A stretch of 64,000 bases of DNA from Reichenbachiella versicolor (GCF_003171675.1 NZ_QFZQ01000003.1:310001-374000), one strand, 5' to 3'; shown: positions 9,124 through 19,615, numbered from the stretch's first letter. Translations and numbers: made by a program. The notes: generated by a model not told the origin, from the letters alone.

Positions 9124-11178
9124 ATGTCAGCGTCTGAGGTAAAACTAACCGCCGAATTTAAAGCCCAAACAACAAGATCGATTCTTGCCATAGCTTTATT
9201 TGCTATTACCTACATTTTATTGTTTCTACTAGCATTAGTCTTAACTGTAGCCTGTGTAACAGGAGGAATAGCACTTGTGATTGAAATCCCTAAGTTCGTT
9301 ACTCTCGCATTAGGAGTAGGATTGGCAAGTTTAGGAATATTGGTTTTAGTTTTTCTAGTCAAATTTATTTTTAAAACCAATAAGGTAGATAGGTCACATC
9401 TTCTAGAAATAAAAAGGTCAGATGAGCCTGAGTTATTTGCTATGATAGATGACATAGTTCAGAGAGTTGATACACGTTTTCCCAAGCGTGTATATTTATC
9501 TGCAGATGTTAATGCATCTGTATTTTATGATTCTAGCTTTTGGAGTATGTTTTTCCCAGTTAAGAAAAACTTGATGATTGGAATAGGTCTTGTTAACAGT
9601 GTTTCCAAATCTGAGTTGAAAGCAATTCTTGCACATGAATTTGGGCACTTTTCACAGCGAACCATGAAAGTAGGAAGCTTTGTGTATAATGTGAATCAAG
9701 TAATATTCAATATGCTATATGAAAATGACTCATATGATAAAGCTATACAGGGATGGGCAAGTGTCAGTGGTTATTTCTTCATATTTGTGTTCTTGGCAGT
9801 GAAAATAGTAGGAGTCATACAATGGATTCTTAAACAACTTTATAGTGTAGTAAACAAGAGCTACATGGCCTTGTCGAGAGAAATGGAGTTTCATGCAGAT
9901 GAAATAGCCGCTAGTGTCACAGGATATGAACCTTTGAAGTCTTCTCTAATGAGATTGTCTTTTGCAGAACATGCATATCAATCCGTACTGTCTTTTTATG
10001 ACGGGAAGATTTCGGATAATTACAAGGCTTTCAATTTATATCAGAATCATGAATCTGTTATGAGTTTTATGGCTTCTGAGTATGAAATTAAGATAGAGAA
10101 TGGCTTTCCTAATGTGACTCTTCAGGACGAAAATCGGTATAACAAATCAAAACTCATTATTGAAGATCAATGGGCTTCACACCCAAGTACAGAAGATCGA
10201 GTTGATAGGCTTGAAAAAACTATATTAAAGGCAACTTCAATTGATTGGTCTCCTGCTACTTCATTGTTTAAAGATTGGTCCTTGCGCAATGAGCAGCTAA
10301 CCGATTTAATATTTAGTACAGTTCAATATAAAGAAGAGAAAATCAATATTGATGATCAGAGGTTTAAAGAAGAATATAAACAGCAACTCGACTCAAACTC
10401 TTTTTCTAAGTTGTACAATGGTTATTATGATGATAAGAACCCTATCCCAATAGACCTTACAAAACAGGAGACTACAGATAAAGCGATAGAAGATCTGTTT
10501 TCTCAAGATGTAATAGATCTGGTTTATACGAGTATTTCAATGAAAGGTGATATTGAAACCCTTAAGCAGATTGCTTCTAAGAATATCGATGTTAAGTCCT
10601 TTGATTATGATGGTAGGAAATACCGTAGAAAGAATGCAAAAACCATTGCAAAAGAACTTGAGGTTAAATTCGAAAAACTACAGGCATTAATAAAAATTAA
10701 TGATCAGCATATTTACAGTTACTTTCTTAAGCTCGAAAAAGAGTATGGAGATAGTCAATTACTTACCTCTTTATATGAGTCATTTTTTGACTATGATAAA
10801 GTAATTGATGAGAAATATGAGTTGACTAATAGTATGATGAATGATTTGGAATTTATCCAAATGAATACTCCATTTGATCAAATAGTAGCCAATTTCGGTG
10901 CACTGAGTCATCGAGAGAACAAACTCAAAGATGAGATAGAGATTATTTTAAATAATGAGGATTACAAAGAAGAAATTACTCCAGATATAGAATCCAATTT
11001 CAAAGCTTTTATTGAAAATGATCTGCGTTACTTCCGTGACGAACAATATATTGATTCAAATCTAGAAGTTCTTTTTGCTGCAATTCATAACTACAACTAC
11101 ATTTTGTCCAGAAGTTATTTTATCAAGAAAAAAGGGTTGTTAGAATATCAGAAGAGCCTTTTTGATAAAGTAGGGTAG
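9124..11178 (+). CDS. M48-family membrane zinc metallopeptidase
   Basis: 684 residues. Two hydrophobic segments in the first ~85 residues anchor it in the membrane. The zinc-binding HEFGH motif is at 171-175 (AHEFGHFSQRT), and a downstream MEFHADEIAA segment supplies the third ligand, as in HtpX/Ste24-type M48 peptidases. A further hydrophobic stretch lies near residues 215-240. The long C-terminal part (after about residue 330) is charged, rich in Lys/Glu/Asp, and has no motif I recognise. Likely membrane-protein quality control. The 278 bp upstream hold no gene. Confidence 0.85.
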   Translation: MSASEVKLTAEFKAQTTRSILAIALFAITYILLFLLALVLTVACVTGGIALVIEIPKFVTLALGVGLASLGILVLVFLVKFIFKTNKVDRSHLLEIKRSDEPELFAMIDDIVQRVDTRFPKRVYLSADVNASVFYDSSFWSMFFPVKKNLMIGIGLVNSVSKSELKAILAHEFGHFSQRTMKVGSFVYNVNQVIFNMLYENDSYDKAIQGWASVSGYFFIFVFLAVKIVGVIQWILKQLYSVVNKSYMALSREMEFHADEIAASVTGYEPLKSSLMRLSFAEHAYQSVLSFYDGKISDNYKAFNLYQNHESVMSFMASEYEIKIENGFPNVTLQDENRYNKSKLIIEDQWASHPSTEDRVDRLEKTILKATSIDWSPATSLFKDWSLRNEQLTDLIFSTVQYKEEKINIDDQRFKEEYKQQLDSNSFSKLYNGYYDDKNPIPIDLTKQETTDKAIEDLFSQDVIDLVYTSISMKGDIETLKQIASKNIDVKSFDYDGRKYRRKNAKTIAKELEVKFEKLQALIKINDQHIYSYFLKLEKEYGDSQLLTSLYESFFDYDKVIDEKYELTNSMMNDLEFIQMNTPFDQIVANFGALSHRENKLKDEIEIILNNEDYKEEITPDIESNFKAFIENDLRYFRDEQYIDSNLEVLFAAIHNYNYILSRSYFIKKKGLLEYQKSLFDKVG

Positions 11179-11265
11179 TACAATCAAAACCTAGATAAGG
11201 GTTGGTAATTATTATTTTAGATTCATTATTCATTGAAATGTATTCGGAATTAGTTTTGAGGCTGA

Positions 11266-12519
11266 ATTATCAATATAAATTCTAGCATCATCGATACTAC
11301 CCGACAAAACACAGTTGACTCCCCTTATCGTATTCCAGTAGTTATCCTTAACGGATTCTTAGGTTCAGGAAAGACTACCCTTTTTAGAAAACTATTGGCT
11401 CAATCTAAGAAGAAAGAGATTCCTATTTGTGCCATCGTCAATGATATGAGCGAACTTGATGTCGATGGCGAGCTGATAGGAGGAATGAGCATCGTAGAAG
11501 AGAATGAGCAGATCATGGAGTCTATCCATTCCTGTGTGCTTAGTAGTAAACAAGGTATTAAAAAACTGGATCTAGCTTTAAATAAGCTTATATCTCGACA
11601 AGAACCAGAGCTGATTATCATAGAAACTTCGGGAAGTTGTCACCCTATGCCGCTGATAGAATATTTTAAGAATAAGAATCAGGTAAAGTTGACAGGTGTA
11701 TTTGCATTGGTAGATAGTCTAATGCTGTCTCACGACTATGAATATGGGAAGGGGCTAATACCTGCTATGCAAAAGAATATGGCGGAATCCAAGCGAGACA
11801 CAGTCAACCTGCTTGTCGAGCAAATACTGTTTTGTAGCCATCTTTTATTGACTAAATCTGATCGAATAGAAGAAGGTAAGCTTCCAACCATAGCTGGGTA
11901 TGTACAGCAAATCAATCCATACGTGTCAACGCATTCAGTACAGTTTGGTAAACTGACCATTGAATCATTGTTTGATCTTGAGGAGTACAATTATCATAAG
12001 GTGAGTAAGTTAGTAACAGAACTCAAGCCTGTATTAGAGGAAGAGGAAGACAAAGATCGTCCATACGATTTGGCAACTAGAGTGATTAAAGATGATCGCC
12101 CTTTTCACCCTCAAAGACTTTGGGATGCCTGTCATAATTATCTAGATAAGCGGATTTATCGAAGCAAAGGTTTTTTCTGGCTTTGTACAAGAGACAAGCA
12201 TTCTCTACTTTGGAATCAAGCTGCAGGGAGTATTAGCTTAGAGTTAATAGGTTCATGGAGGGCAGGTGTAGTAGAAGATGAAGATCATGGGATTTCGGAT
12301 TTTGAAATAGAACAACTCAAGGAGTTATTAGCCAAGGAAACAGGCCGATTCGGAGATCGTCACTGTGACCTTACGGTAATAGGAGGAAAGGGACAAGTAG
12401 ATCGATTTACTGACGCTCTTAAGGCCTGCTTTCTTACAGATGAAGAACTTGATCTTTGGAAGAATGGCTATCAATTTCCAGATCCATGGCCTAAAAAGCT
12501 CGTGAAAGTGGTTAGTTAA
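11266..12519 (+). CDS. CobW/COG0523 G3E-family GTPase with non-canonical or damaged start
   Basis: Metal-chaperone type GTPase, up to ~417 residues. The Walker A motif GFLGSGKTTL is encoded at 11353-11382, but the first ATG/GTG/TTG in frame is a TTG at 11395, after that motif. The frame is open back to a TGA at 11263-11265, and only ATT, ATC or ATA codons could start it; an ATT at 11266 has GAGG four bases upstream. Downstream are VNDMSELDVD, IIETSG, LLTKSD (TKxD) and a CobW C-terminal domain. The usual CxCC metal motif is reduced to a single Cys (SIHSC). The gene could have lost its ATG or carry a sequence error. The function call is firm; the start is not. Confidence 0.8.
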   Translation: MININSSIIDTTRQNTVDSPYRIPVVILNGFLGSGKTTLFRKLLAQSKKKEIPICAIVNDMSELDVDGELIGGMSIVEENEQIMESIHSCVLSSKQGIKKLDLALNKLISRQEPELIIIETSGSCHPMPLIEYFKNKNQVKLTGVFALVDSLMLSHDYEYGKGLIPAMQKNMAESKRDTVNLLVEQILFCSHLLLTKSDRIEEGKLPTIAGYVQQINPYVSTHSVQFGKLTIESLFDLEEYNYHKVSKLVTELKPVLEEEEDKDRPYDLATRVIKDDRPFHPQRLWDACHNYLDKRIYRSKGFFWLCTRDKHSLLWNQAAGSISLELIGSWRAGVVEDEDHGISDFEIEQLKELLAKETGRFGDRHCDLTVIGGKGQVDRFTDALKACFLTDEELDLWKNGYQFPDPWPKKLVKVVS

Positions 12520-12536
12520 TAGACTATTTCTACTCT

Positions 12537-13583
12537 TTACATCTGTATGTTATTGATGTTTTCGAAAGGCTTTGGGATTTCAGATTCATCCTCATCAATT
12601 ATCTGAAGTATGTCTCTGGTGATACTTCTTGAGATATTTGATATTGGGACATCGTTGGGAGAACCTTCGAAAGGGTTTTCACCAGCCAAGCCAATTCTAA
12701 GCATAGTATTGAATACCCAGATTACCGCTACTGTGAATGGAATATTGAACCATACAAAGTACTCCATGATCATCGGATGAGATTCCACCAGTTTAGAAGC
12801 CATATTAGCGAAAGTAGGAATAATAGCTAATGGAAGAAGCCACATGAATATGTGTACAAAGTGATAGCCGACACTTCCATATTGCTTTGGGTATGGAAAG
12901 TTCTTAATTCGTTCTGTTTTTCCTTGCAGAGTTGTTAATTCGTTGAGTATCTGTTGAAGGTTTAAGAAAGTGAAATCCCACAATTTTCTATCATCAGTTA
13001 ATTGTCTTAGGTGCTTTGATTGTAAACTGATGATAGCATTGGGTTTGTTTTCTTTAGACATGACATATTGATATTCTTCTTCAGAAAGATGCGTTTTTAT
13101 CTGATCTTCCAAATGTTCTTCATGCTCTGGAACCATCATATCAAATCCTTTTTTCTTCAAATTATCATATGAAGTTTCCCAAGGTTTTTTGGTTCTCATT
13201 GCATATCGTAAGGCTGTCAACCAAGCTATGTGCCTGTTGGTAATTACTCTTATGATACTTTTTTCATCTCCAGACAGATTCTTATGGTTTAAATACAAAC
13301 TATCTTTTACCATGATGATTAGTGATCTAGAAGTGTTCACTATTCCGCCCCATATTTTTCTTGCTTCCCAAATTCTATCATAGGCAGCATTGTTTTGGAA
13401 ACCAATCATAAATGCCACCGCAGTACCTATCAACCCTACAGGAGTTAAAGGAATCTGGAGCCATTTTAGATTGAGGACTTCATAAAGAAATGTAGTGACG
13501 GTAGTAAAAACAGTAAAGAAAATAAGTTCTCTTTTCGTCCATCTTAATAATCCTTTGAAGGGATATCTGCGCTGTGTGTACAT
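12537..13583 (-). CDS. Bestrophin-like ion channel protein
   Basis: 348 residues. The N-terminal region has the bestrophin/UPF0187 pattern: two hydrophobic helices around TVTTFLYEVL and LIGTAVAFMIGFQNN, followed by the conserved AYDRIWEARKIWGGIVNTSR. Two more membrane segments lie around residues 225-285. Bacterial members form pentameric channels in the inner membrane. Convergent with the CobW gene, with stops 17 bp apart. Confidence 0.85.
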   Translation of the reverse strand: MYTQRRYPFKGLLRWTKRELIFFTVFTTVTTFLYEVLNLKWLQIPLTPVGLIGTAVAFMIGFQNNAAYDRIWEARKIWGGIVNTSRSLIIMVKDSLYLNHKNLSGDEKSIIRVITNRHIAWLTALRYAMRTKKPWETSYDNLKKKGFDMMVPEHEEHLEDQIKTHLSEEEYQYVMSKENKPNAIISLQSKHLRQLTDDRKLWDFTFLNLQQILNELTTLQGKTERIKNFPYPKQYGSVGYHFVHIFMWLLPLAIIPTFANMASKLVESHPMIMEYFVWFNIPFTVAVIWVFNTMLRIGLAGENPFEGSPNDVPISNISRSITRDILQIIDEDESEIPKPFENINNIQM

Positions 13584-13704
13584 AATCAGGTGCTAAAATA
13601 AACGAGTTGGAATTATTTGTACAGTAATCTAGTTAACTAGTTAGTTAGATTGTGGTATTGAAGATGTTAAACAAATGAAAAATAAATTCTTGTATAAAAA
13701 AGTC

Positions 13705-13712
13705 TACATTTG
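13705..13712 (+). promoter_or_regulatory. -7 promoter element for aspS
   Basis: TACATTTG matches TAnnTTTG exactly and is followed by GC. It lies 38 bp before the aspS ATG. No convincing TTTG was found at the -33 distance. Confidence 0.4.
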
Positions 13713-13749
13713 CGCCTCAATTTAAATACAGATACAACACAACAGTACA

Positions 13750-15501
13750 ATGCTAAGAACTCATACTTGTGGCGAACTAAGGTTGGCCGATGCTAGTAAA
13801 CAAGTGACACTTTGTGGATGGGTACAAAAGACTCGAGATAAAGGTGGAATGGTTTGGATAGACCTTAGAGACAGATATGGGGTGACTCAGTTGATTTTCG
13901 AAGAAGGATCTACTGCTGCTGAAGTCTTAGAGATTGCTAAAGGTACTGGTAGAGAGTTTGTACTGAAAGCTTCTGGAGAGGTCGTAGAGAGATATGCTAA
14001 GAATGATAAAATCCCTACGGGTGAAATAGAAATAAAAGTTTCGGAGTTGGAGATTTTAAATGAAGCGAAAACACCTCCTTTTACTATAGAGAATGAAACT
14101 GACGGTGGGGAGGAGCTTCGAATGAAATATAGATACCTTGACTTGAGAAGAGAAGAGGTTAGAGAGAAGTTAATGCTTCGTCACAAGATGCTTCAAGAAA
14201 CTAGAAGCTATTTATCTGGGCAGAGTTTTATGGAAGTAGAAACTCCTGTTTTGATCAAGTCTACTCCTGAAGGAGCAAGGGATTTTATTGTTCCATCTAG
14301 GGTAAATAAGGGAGAGTTTTATGCTTTACCACAGTCTCCACAGACATTTAAACAACTTTTAATGGTTTCTGGGTTTGATAGATATTTCCAGATAGTAAAG
14401 TGTTTCAGAGATGAAGATTTAAGGGCCGATAGACAACCAGAGTTTACGCAAATAGACTGCGAAATGTCATTCGTGACCAGAGAAGATATTCTAGAGATCT
14501 TTGAAGGTTTAACAAGGCATTTATTCAAGGCAGTAATAGACACGGAAGTAGGAGAGTTTGTTCATATGCAGTATGATGATGCTATCAAATACTATGGATC
14601 AGACAAACCTGATGTAAGATTTGATATGAAATTTGTTGAGTTGAATGACTTAGCACAAAACAAAGGTTTCAATGTCTTTGATCAAGCTGAATTAGTAGTT
14701 GGTATTTGTGCAAAAGGATGTGCTGATTGGACGAGAAAGCAAGTTGATGCTTTGACGGATTTTGTGAAGAGACCACAAATAGGAGCCAAAGGACTTGTTT
14801 ATGTAAAGTGTAACGCTGACGGTACTTTCAAATCATCTGTGGACAAATTCTACTCTCAAGAAGATTTAAAAGCTTGGGCTGACAAAATGGGAGCAGAAGC
14901 TGGAGATCTTATTCTTGTTCTTTCAGGAGAGGCTGATAAGACTAGAAAGCAGCTATGTGAGTTAAGGCTACATATGGGAGATTTGTTGAATTTAAAAGAC
15001 CCTAAAGATTTCAAACCTCTTTGGGTATTAGACTTTCCACTATTAGAATGGGATGAAGAGTCAGAAAGATATCATGCAATGCATCATCCATTTACATCTC
15101 CGAAATTGGACGAAATTCCGATGCTAGATACAGAACCAGGTAAAGTGAAAGCTAACGCTTACGATTTGGTTATTAATGGAGTGGAGATCGGAGGAGGATC
15201 TATCAGAATTCATGATAAGGAAACACAAGCATTAATGTTTAAACATCTTGGATTCTCAGATGAAGAAGCGAGAGAGCAATTTGGGTTCTTGATGGATGCG
15301 TTCGAATATGGAGCACCACCGCATGGAGGTATAGCTTTTGGTTTCGATCGTTTATGTTCTTTGTTTGGAGGATCTGACTCGATTCGAGACTTTATTGCAT
15401 TCCCTAAAAATACTTCTGCCAGAGACGTCATGATTGAGTCTCCATCGCAGATTGCTTCAGAGCAGTTAGTGGAACTAGGTATTGATTTGAGAGTAGATTA
15501 A
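13750..15501 (+). CDS. aspS: Aspartate--tRNA ligase
   Basis: 583 residues, the full length of bacterial class II AspRS. An N-terminal OB fold (residues 1-110, [21 protein letters not shown]) precedes the class II core. Motif 2 is around [21 protein letters not shown] and motif 3 around [10 protein letters not shown] near the C-terminus. A GAD insertion domain sits between. It charges tRNA-Asp in the cytoplasm. The start ATG follows a good -7 element. The next gene follows 16 bp after the stop. Confidence 0.97.
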   Translation: MLRTHTCGELRLADASKQVTLCGWVQKTRDKGGMVWIDLRDRYGVTQLIFEEGSTAAEVLEIAKGTGREFVLKASGEVVERYAKNDKIPTGEIEIKVSELEILNEAKTPPFTIENETDGGEELRMKYRYLDLRREEVREKLMLRHKMLQETRSYLSGQSFMEVETPVLIKSTPEGARDFIVPSRVNKGEFYALPQSPQTFKQLLMVSGFDRYFQIVKCFRDEDLRADRQPEFTQIDCEMSFVTREDILEIFEGLTRHLFKAVIDTEVGEFVHMQYDDAIKYYGSDKPDVRFDMKFVELNDLAQNKGFNVFDQAELVVGICAKGCADWTRKQVDALTDFVKRPQIGAKGLVYVKCNADGTFKSSVDKFYSQEDLKAWADKMGAEAGDLILVLSGEADKTRKQLCELRLHMGDLLNLKDPKDFKPLWVLDFPLLEWDEESERYHAMHHPFTSPKLDEIPMLDTEPGKVKANAYDLVINGVEIGGGSIRIHDKETQALMFKHLGFSDEEAREQFGFLMDAFEYGAPPHGGIAFGFDRLCSLFGGSDSIRDFIAFPKNTSARDVMIESPSQIASEQLVELGIDLRVD

Positions 15502-15517
15502 TACCCTTTTGGAGCTT

Positions 15518-16630
15518 ATGAAATTATTATTTAGCCTTCTGATCACTTTGCTGCTAGTACGATACAGCTTTGGTCAGAAGGCTGATTCTGTTTCTAGGCA
15601 GTCTGATTCTACCCAAGTCAATAGTAAAAACTTCGCTTTTTATCCCGCTTTAGGATATTCACCAGAAACTAGAGGTGAGTTTGGTGGAGTAGCATTCTTT
15701 GTGTTTGAAGACAAAATAGATGATGGAATTAAAAGAAATTCATCACTTACACCAGCGTTCATATATACACTCAATAAACAGATACAAGCTGTAATAGATG
15801 CTGATTACTATTTTAAGAATGGTGATAATGTCTTTTCTACCATGCGCTATTTTGATTTCCCAGATAAATATTTTGGTATTGGTCCAGAGACAGATGCAGA
15901 CGTGGAAGATACCTATACAGATCGGTTTTTCAGGCTCGATGGGAGGTACACTAGACCTCAGTCTAAAAACTTGTTTTTAGGGGTTTACTATGATATTCAG
16001 TTTAACAATATCACCAAATATGATACTGATAGTTTATTAGCAACAGATTCTCCTCGAGGAATCAAAGGGGGACGTACTATTGGTTTCGGTCCAGCTTTGC
16101 AATTTGACACGCGAAATGATATTCTTTATCCAACGAAAGGTAAACTTATCAATGTTGGGTTTACAGCATTTAGTGAAGCTGTCGGTAGTGAATATAACTA
16201 TCAGCAGTACTTAATTGATTACAGACAATATTTTAAATTTCTTGGTCCTAAAAACATACTCGCGTTTCAATTTAAATCAGAATTGACCTCAGGGGATGAT
16301 ATTCCATTTTATAAGCTGAACCGAATAGCAGGGAATCGAAGGTTGCGAGGTATAGGGCATAAAAACTTGTATCGTGATCGTCAAGCTATGTTTTTTCAAG
16401 TTGAAGGTCGCCAAGAGCTTTTTTGGAGATTAGGTGGAGTGATATGGGCAGGAGCAGGTCAAGTATTTGATAAATTTCAAAATTTTAACATTGAAAATAC
16501 ACGAATAGTCTATGGACTAGGGGGGAGGTTTCAGGCAATCAAAGGTCAGAAAATGAATGTAAGAATGGATCTTGGGTTTTCAGACGAAGGTGGCATGGCT
16601 TTTTACCTATCCGTTAGAGAGGCATTTTGA
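15518..16630 (+). CDS. Omp85/BamA-type surface-antigen outer-membrane barrel
   Basis: 370 residues from ATG 15518, which has GGAG just upstream; an in-frame TTG at 15509 is less likely. A signal peptide (MKLLFSLLITLLL...SFGQ) leads into a beta-barrel like the bacterial surface antigen (D15) domain. The later barrel includes FQFKSELTSGDDIPFYKLNR and GNRRLRGI, typical of the BamA/TamA RGxxxxxR-type turn, and it ends in an aromatic residue. There are no POTRA domains, so it is a short stand-alone Omp85-like barrel; role unknown. Probably in one transcript with aspS and perhaps the response regulator. Confidence 0.8.
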   Translation: MKLLFSLLITLLLVRYSFGQKADSVSRQSDSTQVNSKNFAFYPALGYSPETRGEFGGVAFFVFEDKIDDGIKRNSSLTPAFIYTLNKQIQAVIDADYYFKNGDNVFSTMRYFDFPDKYFGIGPETDADVEDTYTDRFFRLDGRYTRPQSKNLFLGVYYDIQFNNITKYDTDSLLATDSPRGIKGGRTIGFGPALQFDTRNDILYPTKGKLINVGFTAFSEAVGSEYNYQQYLIDYRQYFKFLGPKNILAFQFKSELTSGDDIPFYKLNRIAGNRRLRGIGHKNLYRDRQAMFFQVEGRQELFWRLGGVIWAGAGQVFDKFQNFNIENTRIVYGLGGRFQAIKGQKMNVRMDLGFSDEGGMAFYLSVREAF

Positions 16631-16710
16631 TATATCTAGTTCTAGTATGATTATTTTGTGTAATTTAGAAGCACCAGTTATAATAGAGAGATTAACACCA
16701 CATTACCACT

Positions 16711-17070
16711 ATGGCGGACAAGAAGACGCTACTTTATGTAGATGACGAGGTTGCTAACCTGAATGTATTTAGAATAGCTTTCAAAAGAAGGTATAAAGTA
16801 ATTACGGCAGGTAGTGCAGAGGAGGGATTAGAGATACTTGCCAACGAACCTGTAGATATTTTAGTGGCGGATCATAGAATGCCTGGTATGACAGGTGTTC
16901 AAATGATGGAGCACGTAGTAGAAAAATACCCTCATTTAGTAAGGATTATCATTTCTGAATATGTAAATGATGAAATTATTCGTCATGCTATCAAGTCCTA
17001 CAACTTGGACGGTAGCATCGGAAAACCTTGGGATGCAGAGAAGTTAATTGCCTTGATCGAAAAGAATTAA
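16711..17070 (+). CDS. Single-domain response regulator (CheY-like receiver)
   Basis: 119 residues, a receiver domain with no output domain. Acidic pocket D11/D12, phosphoacceptor Asp54 in LVADHRMPGMTG, the Thr/Ser switch at Ser82, and Lys105 in IGKPW are all present. In Bacteroidota such stand-alone receivers with the ADHRMPGMTG motif act in phosphorelays with kinases elsewhere. Its stop is one base before the start of the DUF2721 gene, so the two are co-transcribed. Confidence 0.9.
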   Translation: MADKKTLLYVDDEVANLNVFRIAFKRRYKVITAGSAEEGLEILANEPVDILVADHRMPGMTGVQMMEHVVEKYPHLVRIIISEYVNDEIIRHAIKSYNLDGSIGKPWDAEKLIALIEKN

Positions 17071-17071
17071 G

Positions 17072-17464
17072 GTGGAGCTAGCCATTTCCACACCGGCACT
17101 TTTGTTTCCTGCCATTACATTATTGATGCTAGCTTATACCAATAGGTTTTTGGCGTTAGCTACTTTAGTGCGTGGTCTTCATGCAAAGTATAAGTCAGAC
17201 CCTGATAAAACGATAGTAGTTGACCAAATCAAGAATTTAAGACTTCGACTCAATCTTACTCGTAGAATGCAGGCTTTTGGAGTGGTGAGTTTTGTTCTTA
17301 CCGTGCTATGCATGCTTGCTCTTTATTTAGAGAAGGAGATGGTAGCAGAGGTGTTTTTTGGATTGAGTCTTTTCTCTTTACTCATATCTCTTATATTTTC
17401 TCTGTGGGAAATCCAGATTTCAACGAAAGCACTTAATCTCGAGTTGAGTGACATGGAGGATTAA
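17072..17464 (+). CDS. DUF2721-family membrane protein
   Basis: 130 residues starting at GTG 17072, one base after the receiver gene stop. Three hydrophobic helices (about 5-30, 72-92, 95-115) around a conserved cytoplasmic segment NRFLALATLVRGLH match the DUF2721 pattern. Function is unknown. The tight coupling with a CheY-like receiver suggests a signalling link (inference). Confidence 0.8.
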   Translation: MELAISTPALLFPAITLLMLAYTNRFLALATLVRGLHAKYKSDPDKTIVVDQIKNLRLRLNLTRRMQAFGVVSFVLTVLCMLALYLEKEMVAEVFFGLSLFSLLISLIFSLWEIQISTKALNLELSDMED

Positions 17465-17573
17465 TAGCGATATCCTAATATCAACAATTGGTTCTTTTTT
17501 AAAAGACTCAATTTGCTGTTTTTAACTTTTTAGCGAACAACGGTATTGTTTAGTGTAATATTCGTTCTCTAAT

Positions 17574-17626
17574 AAAAAAACCTATGGGATTAGAGTTTTA
17601 TTAAGCCTAATCTCATAGGTTCTTTT
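17574..17626. terminator. Bidirectional hairpin terminator
   Basis: Arms 17579-17593 and 17607-17621 pair over 15 bp with one G-T. An A7 run precedes and TTCTTTT follows. It separates the DUF2721 gene from the convergent lipoprotein gene. Confidence 0.8.
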
Positions 17627-17641
17627 AATGAATTATGACTC

Positions 17642-18493
17642 TTATTTAGTATCAGGTCTATATTCTTCTGGTAAGACTTCTGCCATATCGGCTTTTTTTA
17701 CCTTTGATATGTTTCTGTTTAGCTTGAGAGATTCATGGTGAAACAAAAAGTAGTCGATACATGCATTTTTGGATCTTCCAGCAATCGTCAACGTGTATTC
17801 TTCACCTTCTTTAAAATTATAAATTGCTAAAGCATGTTTACCTTTAATTTCTAAGTTTCTCATAGTTCCTAAGGCTCTGTTAGCTAGAGGTTTATTGTTT
17901 CCTCGGCCATAAAATTTATGAAAGATCTTTAGTTGATCAGTTGTAAAATCTGTTGCAGATGTAAAATCACCTTCCATTTTGACATAAATGTCATTACAAT
18001 AATCATCATGATCACCTTCTTCAAAGTTTTGCAGTAATCTGGCTGCAAAGTAGAAATTACCTGATTTTGGTGCGGTGAACTTGAAAACTAGTGGAGAGTC
18101 CTCTTTTCCACCTCTACTTTTATTCCCTTCAAATTCAAAATAGTCATCATTGATCGGTGCTAGTGGACTTCCATCAAAGTATTCAGGATCTCCTTTTTTT
18201 CGGTAAACCCAATTACCAAGTTCAGAATCTGTAACTTGAGGCTCAAAGACTATAAAATCTTCACCATACTTGATACTAGAGGCTTTAGAGTCATCTTCGT
18301 CATTACCTGAGCTTTCTCCATTTTCATCTTCAGAAGAGCTATCATCTTCAGAGTTTCCTTCTCCTTCTTCTCCGTTTTGAGTCGCTTCGTCTAGTTTGTC
18401 TTCTGCTGTATCACAAGATGAAGTTACAATTGTCAATGATAAAATTAGTGAAAGAAATGTCAGATTAAGGCATGACTTGATTTTTGTAATCAT
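17642..18493 (-). CDS. Lipoprotein with acidic linker and possible carbohydrate-binding domain
   Basis: 283 residues. The signal ends in a lipobox (IVTSSC, Cys about residue 27). Then comes a 45-residue low-complexity Glu/Asp/Ser/Gly linker, which suggests display at the outer surface. The mature domain (about 75-265) has beta-rich sequence with FEFEGNKSRGG, FKFTAPKSGNFYFAARL and YTLTIAGRSKNACIDYFLF, resembling the sugar-binding or protective-antigen-like beta-sandwich modules of secreted Bacteroidota proteins. No catalytic motif is seen. The binding role is inference from overall look. Confidence 0.6.
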   Translation of the reverse strand: MITKIKSCLNLTFLSLILSLTIVTSSCDTAEDKLDEATQNGEEGEGNSEDDSSSEDENGESSGNDEDDSKASSIKYGEDFIVFEPQVTDSELGNWVYRKKGDPEYFDGSPLAPINDDYFEFEGNKSRGGKEDSPLVFKFTAPKSGNFYFAARLLQNFEEGDHDDYCNDIYVKMEGDFTSATDFTTDQLKIFHKFYGRGNNKPLANRALGTMRNLEIKGKHALAIYNFKEGEEYTLTIAGRSKNACIDYFLFHHESLKLNRNISKVKKADMAEVLPEEYRPDTK

Positions 18494-18620
18494 AGCTGAT
18501 TATGGTTTATTGTATATGAATAATTAGTTAGTAAATAATAAGCAGGATGGGATGGAGGTGTAAAAATATGAATATATAATTACTAATTAATATTATATAA
18601 AGACTTGTTTAGTTGTTGGG

Positions 18621-18662
18621 AAATAAAAAACCCTGACTTTTGGTATTACCAAGCCAGGGTTT
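18621..18662 (-). terminator. Rho-independent terminator of sucD
   Basis: AAACCCTG (18628-18635) pairs with CAGGGTTT (18655-18662), and the stem extends inward with a small bulge. On the minus strand it is followed by TTTTTTATTT. It lies 33 bp past the sucD stop. Confidence 0.85.
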
Positions 18663-18694
18663 AAAAATGTTTTTAACTTCTATATTATTAGCTA

Positions 18695-19567
18695 TTAAGC
18701 TAAAGCTTTTGCAATAGTCTCTCCGATTTCAGCTGGGGTTTCTACTACATGAAGACCACATTCTTTCATGATTCTCATTTTAGCTTCAGCAGTATCATCA
18801 GCGCCTCCGATAATAGCACCTGCATGTCCCATTCTTTTACCTTTAGGGGCTGTTTGTCCAGCAATAAAACCCACAACTGGTTTAGGGTTACCTTGTTCTT
18901 GGATCCATTTTGCTGCTTCAGCTTCATAGCTACCTCCGATTTCACCAATCATAACGATAGCTTCAGTTTCCGGATCTTTCATCAATAGCTCTACTGCTTG
19001 CTTTGTTGAAGTTCCGATGATAGGGTCACCACCTATACCGATTGCAGTTGAGATACCCAATCCAGCTTTTACAACTTGATCAGCAGCTTCGTATGTTAAA
19101 GTACCAGATTTAGACACTATACCTACTTTTCCTGACTTAAAAACAAAACCTGGCATAATACCAACTTTAGCTTCACCAGGAGTAATTACTCCAGGGCAGT
19201 TTGGTCCTATAAGAGTTACATCTTTACCTTTTAAATAGTTTTTAGCAGCTATCATATCTTTCACAGGAATCCCCTCTGTGATAGCAATTATCACTTTGAT
19301 ACCTGCATCAGCAGCTTCCATGATCGCGTCAGCAGCAAATGCTGGCGGAACGAAAATAATAGATACGTTAGCATCAACTTGCTCAACAGCATCCTTCACA
19401 GTATTGAATACTGGCTTGTCCAAATGTGTTTGTCCACCTTTTCCCGGAGTTACACCACCTACGACATTACTGCCATACTCGATCATTTGCGAGGCGTGAA
19501 ATGTACCTTCAGTACCAGTGAAACCTTGGACGATAATCTTAGAATCTTTGTTAACTAATACGCTCAT
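18695..19567 (-). CDS. sucD: Succinate--CoA ligase, alpha subunit
   Basis: 290 residues, full length. N-terminal CoA-binding Rossmann domain ([17 protein letters not shown]), then [20 protein letters not shown] and the phosphohistidine segment GHAGAI near residue 246. It forms succinyl-CoA synthetase with the beta subunit (sucC), which is not in this window. Works in the TCA cycle. Has its own promoter and terminator, so probably monocistronic. Confidence 0.97.
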   Translation of the reverse strand: MSVLVNKDSKIIVQGFTGTEGTFHASQMIEYGSNVVGGVTPGKGGQTHLDKPVFNTVKDAVEQVDANVSIIFVPPAFAADAIMEAADAGIKVIIAITEGIPVKDMIAAKNYLKGKDVTLIGPNCPGVITPGEAKVGIMPGFVFKSGKVGIVSKSGTLTYEAADQVVKAGLGISTAIGIGGDPIIGTSTKQAVELLMKDPETEAIVMIGEIGGSYEAEAAKWIQEQGNPKPVVGFIAGQTAPKGKRMGHAGAIIGGADDTAEAKMRIMKECGLHVVETPAEIGETIAKALA

Positions 19568-19585
19568 CGTGTTTCAATTTTGGCA

Positions 19586-19615
19586 CAAAAATAGAAGAAT
19601 AAATGGCGATTGCAA
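19586..19615 (-). promoter_or_regulatory. Promoter of sucD
   Basis: On the minus strand TTG (complement of 19613-19615), 19 bp spacer, then TATTTTTG (complement of 19586-19593), an exact TAnnTTTG match 18 bp before the sucD ATG. Confidence 0.5.
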
